DNA from: Apostichopus japonicus
Lineage: Eukaryota > Echinodermata > Holothuroidea > Aspidochirotida > Stichopodidae
Reading direction: 5' to 3'
DNA: 64,000 nucleotides
Assembly: GCF_037975245.1 (NCBI RefSeq)
Contig: NC_092574.1
Location: forward strand, 26,210,713 to 26,274,712
How positions within the stretch are numbered: position 1 is the stretch's first letter; every line of letters begins with the position of its first letter. Of the stretch, positions 54,601-64,000 are shown in pieces. Both the position numbers and the translations under genes were made by a program. The notes below the pieces were generated by a model, which was not told the origin of the DNA, did not search any database, and saw only the letters and a list, made by a program, of their open reading frames with translations.

Positions 54601-57600
54601 CCATGTTTTCCTTCTCGTTGGTTAACACCTATCAATCTTTCGCCACGTCAGAATCTCGCAATTAACAACGTAAAATGATCTTGGCGTGCATTATAACTCA
54701 ATACACATTTATATAGTGGTATATGTGTTAATATCCAATATATAAAGGTATTTGGAAGATCGGTGAAAAAAACATACACATCGAAAATAAAGAAATAACT
54801 AAATAAGAGGTAGAGAGATAAAATAGACGTTTCATTTCCATTAATGTAAAGAACTTTATTCGTGTGGTGAAATGACTGGGGATATAAGACTGGTAAGACT
54901 TAATGCGATCCATGCTTCGAGAATCATTCAAGGTAAACCAATGTAACGTAACAAGAGCAAATTAAAATATTGCAAAATATTACGTAACACACTGCATTTA
55001 TTACGGTTAATGCCTTCATATTGTAAAACAATGGTTTATCTGAATTGTAATGAAGTTTTGTACTCGTCAGGATATGTCGTTTGTCTCCCCAGTTTTTCAA
55101 AGCTATCGAAAGGTAAGTTGTATATGATGTCTTTGCGAGAGACCTCGTATGCGTCCCCTCACTTTACCTGGTATATCTTGCAATTACGTAGTATATTATA
55201 CAAAAACATATTAGATACAGGAGGCCGCTAAAGTAACTTACATTGACAACATCAAAATATATTGTCAAAGTCAAAACATAATATATATGATTGAAAAACA
55301 CAACGCACACAAATGGGATATGAGAAATAAATCAAACGAGAAACATCAACATTATGAAGAACGTAAATTCTGAACACCTGTCATAAAGTTGAAAAGCTTA
55401 GCATTCAAACATAGAGAACTATAACTGTTCAATCGCTCACGAAAAGGGCCACCTATACACTAAGCAACGGGCAAAGATTCATGATCTTTCTTATCCTTCT
55501 GTTGAACATCGGTGTAAGATTGAAGAACTCTATAAGGCACTCGATGGAAAGAAACACAAAAGAAACTAACCCGTACATTATAAATCGCCCTCTCGATGTA
55601 TGCAGTCTACGAGTGGTACTATACTTAATATCGGACAAATCCTGCTTTTTTTGTTCACTTTTTTGTTTAATACAAGAATTTACCTATACCACGCATGAAC
55701 GCATTCCTATATCTTTGTTCAAGATGTCATACTGCCTGACCTTTCAACACGAGTATAATGCTTTCTCTATTTTGTTACTGTTATATACATTAAAAACTGG
55801 ATGAAGGATCACCTTTTCTTTTAAACAAAAATCGGTGTTAACTTTAAAGATGAAAGCTTTGATGTGAGCATCCGGAAAAGTAATAATAGCGTGTTAATAG
55901 CAAAAACAGTGCTGTTTCCGTCACAGATGGATGAATAATTTTTCAACTATTTGCTTACACTTAAGTTAATAAACTATCTGATATATGATTCTTATACTGG
56001 CATTTGTACATATTTATCTTCTCTAGGGAGATCTCGTAACATTTGTCTGGCCTCAATGAACTCATGCAGTAACATATGATCCAGCTATGAAATGGCAATA
56101 ACAGAAGACCTTGAACTTCCTGCAAGTCGATATATCTAAATGCTTGGCTAATGATGAACAGAGAATCTAGCCTGCAGGAATTCAATTTTTCTGGATCATG
56201 CTGTGAAATGATGATGGTGACTGTATACCTTATAAATCATGTCCGTTTGCACGTAACATTTGAACGTCACTGTGTGCAGTCGGACAGTTAATATGAGATG
56301 GATAGGATGCGCACAATAGACAAACCAAAATCTTGGTATGATATTCATCAGTTTTCTTTATATCGGTTTGTCAAAGATATTGTTACTTTTTGATTGTCCG
56401 CCCAGTATTAATTGAACTTCATGTTGACTGATATATATGTTAAAAATGTTCATACTTTTTGATAATATTCCCTTAAGTATAATAAAGTAAAGATGGCGAG
56501 TAGTTTTTATAAATGAAGATGTTAAACTTAGATCGAAAAGTAAATTTCTAGGAAATTTGAAACGCATCGGATACTAACATTGGATGGCGTTAAAATAAGT
56601 TATTCTCTAATCCATGTCCTAATAGTTTACTATTGTTACAGAAACTAGCAGTATCCAGTAAACATCTTTGTATTTTCATTCTATATCATGATATATTATG
56701 AATCATGGATTAAGAACAAATTGTCCTATATCTCCTCCGCCTTATCATGCCAATGCTTAAACTTTACTTTTTAAGAGTATATCATCCACCACTTGTAATT
56801 CAGTCAATGCCATAATCTTCTTCACGTTGTATTAATCTTTAAAACCTTTGCTAATGCCCCATAGAGACATCTTCCTGCAGTGAAGGACAAACTCACCACG
56901 CTGAATATGATAAAGGTAAACTCACAATATTCACTTTTGATGTCTTTGAAATGCCACAAGGCCCTCGTAGTTATATGTACTGAGTTTTAATATACTTCAT
57001 TTATCACTGTGTGATACATGATCTCGTGTTAAATGGTCTACTGCATAGATTGATTTGTAAGAACTCGGTATTTGGAGATTTTAAAAATATATCGATAATG
57101 CATTCCGATTCGTCCATATTCAATATGTACTTACCGAAAACCACGTACTATATTTCTGTGACTATTTATCCCGTTGTATCTCATACATTGTCTCTCAAAA
57201 CCATAATATTTAACAAACATGATAGGAGCATTCATGTGACTATACGTTCCTTTTGAAAATAACATGTAACTATATAGTGAACCTTATATGGAAAAATAAA
57301 ATTAAGAAACAACCTTTGTCGTACATATGTTACATTTCCGTTACTTTCTTTATTATAGACAAAGATATTTTTCTTCAATATTGATGTTCATGAAGACAGC
57401 CTTTTGGAACGTGAATTCGCTTCCAGCCACATTGTTAGAGCAAAGCAGCAATATGTCAAAAATGACACATTAAGTAGAAGAAAGTTAATTACATAACATA
57501 GGATCGTATCAGGACTTTTAAGCACTTGATTGTGTTTTTGTAACATATATATCTTTACAAGAAAGAAACAGTATTTAACGTATATTACAATTATTTAGAT

Positions 57601-58636
57601 TTATTGCCATAGAGAGGAAGAAGACAAGTCCGAGTAAGGTAAAAATATAACTATAGATGACATTAATAACATGATCTGTGAGAGGATACAATGAGGTCTT
57701 TCCTGTGACGTTGTCATCGTTTTGTGGAAATATTATACTTTATTTTAGCTACCTTTTCCCCCTTATTCGGAATTAGGTAGATTAACAACACATTACGCTC
57801 CACCCGAAGGTGTCAAAATATGTTCGGAGATAAAGAGTGGGGACAGAGCAAGGCAAGAAATTGTTTGGGAGTTACTGTTTTAGTAAAGATTATGGGATTA
57901 CATTTGTTTTAATGAGAGGACATCTGCTTTCCCATAGTCCAGGGTGCCTTTATAGCAATGACGTTGTTCTTGCTCTACTTATGTATGCAGGGAAATATCT
58001 ATGTCGGATACATATGAAGTTTTCGTCTTGTTCATTATCAGCATGTGTCAGTCGCCACAAATCTATATTTAACACACGTAAAAGTGCGAGAACATTTTGT
58101 CATTGATTCATCTAACACCTATCGAGTCAAACAGCATTGAGACGACAAGCAGAAGACATGGGTAACGTGTGTTTAACTATGAGAAGTTGTTAATATATAT
58201 GACTGCGGGTTGTAACACTTAAAGTTGAACATTTGAAGTTACATTTGAATTATCCATCGTAGGAGACCCACACATCAGGTATACCTTTGCTGTCCTTACA
58301 TTTCCAATAGGAAAGACCCATCAGCGATGACGTAAGATGTGTATAGCCTCTTTTTAGTTTAGCAGTTGAATATATATATATTGTACCTGACTGGTGTGCT
58401 GGCAGGAGGTTAGCTATCTTCATAAGACACACGTAAGAACAAATACGTATCAACAGTTATTTCCAGCGTCAAATCAATCAGACCAAATATGTCCATTTCG
58501 TATTGAACGATTTATGTCCAGAGCATGTTGTGACCAAATGATAATCTACAAACACGGCCGAGAGTATCCCCTAGAAAACCAAGGAAGCAAGGTCACGTGT
58601 TCATTTTGTTCACGTCAAATCGTCTCCGATATTCCT
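51609..58636. other. Non-coding and 3' flank of guanylate cyclase alpha
   Basis: AT-rich sequence with a short TA run at 54010-54025 and no repeat array of note. The frames at 51871-52116, 55481-55804 and 57837-58106 show no recognised domain. The part nearest 58636 is presumably 3' UTR on the minus strand. Confidence 0.45.
57739..57744 (-). terminator. Possible polyadenylation signal for guanylate cyclase alpha
   Basis: AATAAA on the minus strand lies about 0.9 kb after the stop codon. An ATTAAA variant is closer, at 57908-57913. Such hexamers are common by chance in this AT-rich DNA, so neither is secure without transcript data. Confidence 0.18.
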
Positions 58637-58817
58637 TTAAGGAGGTGGCTGCTTTAAATCTGTGCCTGAGAATAGCTGCTTGTCCATGTTGTCATTGAAG
58701 TTGGGTGTGTACCCGTTAAGGAAGTAGCACGTACCAGGTATTTCACTGGGAAAACCTTCCGGGAGTGTATCACGTGATCTCGGTGTAAACTGAAACCTGT
58801 TTGACGGCATCAACAGT
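58637..58817 (-). CDS. GUCY1A: Soluble guanylate cyclase alpha subunit, terminal coding exon with stop
   Basis: This last coding exon has one base completing Glu, then 59 codons and a TAA stop (58637-58639). It starts LLMPSNRFQFTPRSRD and contains LPEGFPSEIPGTCYFLNGY. That matches the conserved end of the alpha cyclase domain (F-x-FTPRSR, LP..FPSEIPG.C.FL..Y). A short, poorly conserved hydrophilic tail of about 23 residues follows and ends in three prolines. The acceptor AG at 58818-58819 is preceded by a pyrimidine-rich stretch, and the split-codon phase matches the upstream donor exactly. The exon has no internal start codon near its beginning, so a simple ORF scan would miss it. With the two upstream exons it makes a 161-residue carboxyl end of normal length. 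The coding sequence shows no frameshift or stop, so the gene looks functional. Confidence 0.94.
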
Positions 58818-60222
58818 CTTTAGTGGGGTAAAAAAGGTAAAATATGAAATAAGTTCATAGCAAGGTCAAAACAAATGTAACAATATGGGTTAAGTTCATA
58901 ACAAGGTAAAAACAAGAGTATCGTTCAGAAAACTGACCCTTCTATATAACCAAAACTTTTATAAATCCCTTTATATAAATACTTGCTTGGCAGCTATACA
59001 TAATGATAGATGTTCGACAATTCCTTTAGCTTTTTGATGTCATTGGAGATAACTCGACCGTAGCTTACAGAACGTACCACCTGCTTATAAGATTCGGTTG
59101 CCGCTATCCGACACAAGAGATTGATCTGCTGACACGATGAACAGATGGCAGAATACAGATTACATCAGAAGAAGAAATCAAGTTTCATAGTTTGAGTTTC
59201 AAGGAAGGTTAAAAGTTGGATTTGGTTGGATCTTACTGCCGTCTATTTTATTGCAAAACTAAATGCCAAGGCTGTACCAAGTTATCGTTTAAAGGGAAGT
59301 TTACGTAGCAGTTACTTGTGTCATTCAGCGATATTAACATATTCATTAGGACATGTTAACTGCCGTAGTAATAAGATGTAACTCATGTTGTGAACACATT
59401 TAAAGTAGTTTTATACAATGAATAACTGCCTCAGAGATAAGGAAGCTGCGTTTTGAACAATTTGCGCCGCAGGTATACCAACAGAACAGGCATCAGTTAC
59501 CTGTCAGCGAAGTGTTATATACGCAACAGGAATTCCCTGTAAATGAACCTTGCATGATTTATTGTAGAGCCAAGTGTGTAACATGAAGAAGCAGGTCTTA
59601 AAACTAGCAAATAAATTGTAGGATAGGCATAAATGACAAAGTGACTGCATAGATGCGGCCCAATGTGAAACAATGCAATAGAACATGTTCGGAGACGTAT
59701 ATAGATTACTTTATTCATAATCATTCAAATTTTACATTGCTAGAGACTAACAGCCATACGAATGCACTACTAAAGAAGGTGAAAGAAACTCGTCTTGGCG
59801 CATAAAATCATCAAACACAAATTAAATTGGTAATTTGTTTAAAAATCTAACCAATAGACACTCATGCGTGATACCGCGAAACACTTCATTAGCACATAAC
59901 CATATAGCTTACTCTCAGATGTGCGCGTTTAGAATGTTCGACAACATACACAACGAACGTTGCTGCGACGGAAGCCATGGACAATTAAAACATGTATCTT
60001 TCAGTGTAATCTTTTGACATGTATAGTCAAAACAAGTCTATCTCAACTTCACACAGTTCCCTATAATAGAACAGTTTATTGATCGAAACAGCTAAATTTA
60101 GCTGATTTACATAACATATCATTATGCAAACATGAAAGATAGTTTTGCAAAGTTTACCCATGGAAAATCATTCAACGACAAGACAGCTTTCTCTTACGTT
60201 TGTATAAGATTCAATCACTTAC
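58818..60222 (-). other. Intron of guanylate cyclase alpha
   Basis: This is a GT-AG intron of 1405 bp whose donor reads GTAAGT. Near its acceptor end, 58851-58925 holds two copies of a 41-bp repeat starting AAGTTCATA and containing CAAGGT(C/A)AAAACAA. The rest shows no coding signal in either strand that I trust; the small open frames at 59504-59724 and 59835-60017 lack any recognisable domain. Confidence 0.8.
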
Positions 60223-60377
60223 TCATAAGTTGTTGGACTGACGTTAACCATCTTGACTTCGCTGTGAGATTCAAATTTATTCGCCAGAGTGACGTTGTTC
60301 CCGAACAGACAGTATCTTGGCATTTTGATGCCAACAATACCTGCCAGGACTGTACCAGTGTGAAGTCCAATTCTCAT
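60223..60377 (-). CDS. GUCY1A: Soluble guanylate cyclase alpha subunit, catalytic-domain exon (penultimate)
   Basis: This exon encodes 51 residues plus two bases of a split codon. It opens [16 protein letters not shown], continues through [20 protein letters not shown] and ends SPTTY. The [13 protein letters not shown] block is the signature of alpha subunits; beta subunits have a different sequence here, so this is not GUCY1B, a receptor guanylate cyclase or an adenylate cyclase. The acceptor CAG is at 60378-60380. The donor GTAAGT begins at 60222, leaving GA, and the next exon supplies A to complete a Glu codon. The initial ATG is internal and not a translation start. Intron length to the upstream exon is 1438 bp and to the last exon 1405 bp. 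An open frame runs antisense through this exon and is a shadow. Confidence 0.96.
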
Positions 60378-61815
60378 CTGTTTTCAGAATAAAATAGACA
60401 ATACAATATGTATGCGTTTACAGACTTCAGCTGTGACGTCATCATTCCTCTTTATCTCAATGCATGTATGAGGCAAAAATGCAAACAATAGCATAATGAT
60501 TGTTGGACTACGTCATATGAAAAATTTGCACTCTAAAATATAATCCTGATATAAACTTTTAATTAAAGTTACAGCCATCATCCATTACAACAGTACATCC
60601 ACCCACCAATATTTAACAATACTTTGAGTATTATACATATGACATATTACAGTAACGTGCAATAGATCATGCAACAGTAACATGAAATACACTATGCTAA
60701 CATACCTTAAACGATAATGCAGTAACTTGCACTGTCATGTCAACAGCATATGCCTACGATAACACGCACCATACCATGTAATAACATGCCGTAAACCATA
60801 CAATACAATAATAGTATATAATGCTGCTGTACAGTAGACTTACACGATAGCACAATAACATACACTGCACATTACTACAGTAACATATAAAATGCCCGTG
60901 TACAGTAACGTGCACTACGCAGTGATATAGCTATGAACATGCACAATACAATACAATAATATCAGTCTATACAATACACTCGTGACATGCATGACGCAAT
61001 ATTGTACAATACTGCAGCAAACATAATACATATCATAACCGGATTTGCATTAGCAAAATGAACAAGAAGAGTTAACAATCTTCGGGCGTTGTATAACCCA
61101 TGGTGCATCTTAGTTATTGCTTAAAGTAAATTATGAAATGACAGAATCGAGATAGGGTTGCATAATAATATTATTCATGACAGGAAGTCGACTTTATAGG
61201 GTAGATGAAAATGTAATAAAGGTATTGTAAATTACCAATTTGGCCATTGCATGTTGTTCCTTTCATGTTGATATATTTTACGAGGATGTCATTAAAAAGT
61301 ACCAAGCTAACTGATATATTGTTCTGAGATAAAACCTATTTATGTCACGTATCTTATTCACTGGTCTTTACCAACCTTCACATGATTGCATGAACTTCAT
61401 TGTAACCTCACTATCCACTATTTATTAGTTTGTATTTACTGGAAATAAAATATTGTTGAATTGGCCTTTTTTTCATTGAATGACAAAATTCAGATACGTA
61501 GTGTTGTCTGAATCAACTAGTAAAAATTATTTCATTCCAACCCAATAGTATCAAAATAGGTTTCTTTCTTCGATCTAAATCGATTAGAAATCACAATTTC
61601 TAATATTATCCGTGTATCGACAACAGGAACTTGACAATTAAGTTAACGGCGCCTGTAGGACAGCTTCAATCAAAGAGGATGTTATGATTCCTTTTGAAAT
61701 ACAAAGATATACTTTTTATGTTTACGGTATCGTATAAAGACGATTGTTTTGAAGCTACAGTTTACAGGAAAGAAAGAAATAGGTTTACTTAAAAAATAAG
61801 TAAAGCTGATGATAC
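60378..61815 (-). other. Intron of guanylate cyclase alpha with degenerate ACAGTAAC repeats
   Basis: This is a GT-AG phase-0 intron of 1438 bp. About 60645-61020 is a very degenerate short-period repeat rich in ACAGTAACRTGCA and ACAATA words, probably an old minisatellite. A perfect TGACGTCA octamer lies at 60434-60441, near the acceptor side. No additional exon or RNA gene is visible. Confidence 0.8.
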
Positions 61816-61965
61816 CTTTATTGGGTTCCCCTCTTGCGTCACAACCGTCTTTGCTGATGACATCATAAGTATGGCCATTTTAGCAATAGCCTCAGCACAC
61901 TTTACGGCGACCGCATCCCGATAGAGTCCAGCTGCCACACAATATGCGTCCCCTATGGTTTCGAC
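61816..61965 (-). CDS. GUCY1A: Soluble guanylate cyclase alpha subunit, catalytic-domain exon (third from 3' end)
   Basis: This internal exon encodes 50 residues from the middle of the class III nucleotide cyclase domain. It starts VETIGDAYCVAAGLYRDA and ends EGNPIK. The enzyme is the alpha half of the cytosolic NO receptor that makes cGMP from GTP as an alpha/beta heterodimer. The exon follows a long pyrimidine tract and CAG acceptor (61966-61968), and a GT donor lies at 61814-61815. The reading frame joins in phase 0 to the next exon, giving the family sequence ...PIK|MRIGLH.... In the family, the Asp of the GDAY motif is a metal-binding residue supplied by alpha, and it is intact here. The residues after GL (YRDA) differ from the vertebrate alpha pattern, and I read that as normal divergence. 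The preceding exon, expected to end near the residues VYK, was not found between 61969 and 64000, so that intron exceeds 2 kb. Family call is very secure; orthology to one vertebrate alpha paralogue cannot be decided. Confidence 0.95.
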
Positions 61966-64000
61966 CTGAAAAAGAAAAAAAATATATTGTAGATCGGAAA
62001 GAAAAGAAAACCTCTCACTGAGGGTTGATATTCGCAATTCCTTAAACCAAATGATGCTGATAGATGTTTCCATTTGTTTTTATTGTTACAACCACTAATA
62101 ACAGGTCAGAGTGATAAAAAGCAGAACCCTGGTGATTTGTTTTTAGAATAAACCAAGTGGTTCGTTGCTGAATGTCAAGGGAAACTTTGTACTTGAAGAT
62201 GGCGCGCATTTTTTGTGTTGATTGTCAAATTTTCCAAGATCACATTGAATTAAGTTATGGAATTTTACCAACAATTTCTAAATTTCTTCTAATATGACCA
62301 TTTCATATGAAAAAATTGAACTTGTGTGGGAAAGAAGATTGAGAGCCCGTCGTATCACGTAAAAATACCTGCTTAGGTTTACCTCAAAGTTAATCTATTG
62401 ACTTTTCGTGAAGATATCCTTACGGGATGATTTCATTTGAAACAACTGGGAAGTTGTCCGATCCAAACGTAAACTTACTCCCTTGATCTAACTGAGTATA
62501 AATAATGACACTTGCTGCAGTAAAACTCATTAAATGATGTGCAGATACAACACCCACGAGTCAGGTTCTGGGTCCCAGAACAAATCAACAATCATCAAAA
62601 CTGAAGTCAGCAACGACCGATTGACTCACTTGTGCAGCAGAGGAAACTAAACTAATCAATATAACTTGAGGGAATGAGAAACTATAAGTTTTTCTTTAAG
62701 TTACTCAAAATATGGTGAACTTTCTGATTCATGGAAGATATCTGAAGTTTCTTCTGTGACGTTTAGCTGAACTCAATTGTTGGTCAACTTGCAGTTGAGT
62801 GCAGTAGAAAGGTGAGTAAATGTCGACAACGCGAAAGCCAAGTACACATAGTTATATCCGTTTCAATCATAACCACAGAGGTACAGCTTGTTTATATGTT
62901 CCCTTGATTAATGAGGGAAAAAAACAAATTTCATGTTATTACCTAATTCAAAGCTGTTAGCTAAAGTGTTACTATATCTTCTCGCCGACTACGACGTGCA
63001 CGTGCAACAATTGAACCAAACCACGTAATTGCGTTGACCACAATAAATTTGCGTGAAATAAACATTGCGAAACATAAAGTGGATGGTTATTTATGATGTA
63101 AAAATTGATCGGCATTGAGACAATTTGGCTGAATCTATGGCGAGTAACTTGATCTTCTTATTCAATTTGTTCGTGTTATCTGCCAAGATCATGACATTTA
63201 TAGAATCGTTCTGAATTTAGATGCATCGACTCCCTGGTGGTTTGGTATAGCTAAACTGATTACAGATCACATCAGTCTCAGGAATCGACTTGAAATTGAG
63301 CGAAATTTGAGGAAAGGTTTAAGTTGTGATCAACGATTGAATCTTAAAGGAGCACACTTTTATGTACAAGAAATATCAGAAAATGCATGACAACATGAGG
63401 TGGACAAATTGTTGAGTGCAATGTTTAAAAGTAGCTTCCTGCCCCAAATGCAGTTGATTATCTCGCTAGGATCGATCGACAGATCCAGTATCGTTGGTGA
63501 AGTTTACCTCCATCAATGTAATAAGTATATATAAAAATTGTGTTTACATATATCTTTTGTTTCAATGTGGCAAGCTGTCATCATCTGATGCTTGACTTAA
63601 TTAGAAGAGGTGTGTCTGGTTCCTGCAGAAATACAGCTATACATATTTGTTCTTGTTTTTTATTAATATAGGCCATATTTGTCGTTGAAATTCGGAATAT
63701 TGTTCAAATATGTTGAGGTGAATTATTGGCGGACTTATCTATTGTGCGACAGTCTCTGTGTACCACATATTTCGTCAATGTCAAACGAAAGTGAATTTCA
63801 TTATTGTTTACATAAATTCTATTAAATATTGGTATCCGAACCTACTACTTTAACTTTAGATTCGACTACTGTAGATGAAGCCATAATGCGGAGGATTTTT
63901 ATATCATGAACTCCATATAAACATCTCAGTACTGGGCGCTCTGGGAATATTGTATGACACCCTGCATAAGAAAAAACGTCATACTTTAATATGTACTATG
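61966..64000 (-). other. Upstream intron of guanylate cyclase alpha, continuing past the window edge
   Basis: The family requires coding exons 5' of the VETIGDAYC exon, but I found no conserved cyclase, PAS-like or H-NOX-like sequence here on the minus strand. The stretch is therefore inferred to be intron. It is AT-rich, with no repeat array of note. A small exon with poor conservation could have been missed. Confidence 0.6.

Noticed and set aside
58394-58657. Plus-strand frame overlapping the last cyclase exon
   Set aside because: It only clips the 3' end of the exon on the opposite strand, has no known domain and lies mostly in the presumed 3' UTR.
58990-59180. Open minus-strand stretch in the cyclase intron, considered as an alternative exon
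   Set aside because: No cyclase similarity and no good splice sites; the true last exon was found at 58637-58817 with matching phase.
60132-60392. Plus-strand 86-codon frame
   Set aside because: Antisense shadow of the penultimate cyclase exon.

Overview
The window reads as eukaryotic, gene-poor, AT-rich DNA from a marine invertebrate. The evidence is one spliced gene with GT-AG introns, (TA)n microsatellites, a tRNA-derived SINE, hAT-type and foldback MITEs, and a decayed L1/Tx1-like LINE. An invertebrate deuterostome such as an echinoderm would fit, but that is a weak inference from general character; no species marker is visible. No bacterial operon, rRNA gene or CRISPR array is present, and almost all open frames are chance.

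The only well-supported host gene is on the minus strand at the right end. Three exons (61965-61816, 60377-60223, 58817-58637) encode the last 161 residues of the alpha subunit of nitric-oxide-sensitive soluble guanylate cyclase. Splice phases agree at both introns and the frame ends in a natural stop. The upstream exons (H-NOX-like, PAS-like, coiled coil and first half of the cyclase domain) must lie beyond position 64000.

Layout from left to right. 1-6 kb: a hAT MITE with a perfect 8-bp target duplication (787-1142), a related inverted copy (2573-2844), a tRNA-headed SINE (4806-5095) and a 285-bp TA-flanked MITE (5497-5781). 7.98-8.53 kb: a 27-copy array of a 20-bp minisatellite. 9-24 kb: mostly unremarkable AT-rich DNA with G-quadruplex-like tracts, a GTAC-rich minisatellite (about 11.8-12.06 kb) and a 172-bp (TA)n tract. 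24-36 kb: several short tandem duplications and a perfect RFX X-box palindrome. 42-48.5 kb: a transposon nest in which a minus-strand LINE, missing its endonuclease region, is interrupted inside the reverse transcriptase by a 282-bp foldback element; a second foldback copy lies 3.7 kb away, and LINE-flanking 80-bp monomers recur on both sides. 48.5-58.6 kb: degenerate repeats and otherwise apparently non-coding DNA. 58.6-64 kb: the cyclase gene.

I did not find a convincing new multi-gene system. The most notable items are the repeat biology (nested foldback, SINE, higher-order minisatellite) and an apparent excess of perfect CRE octamers.
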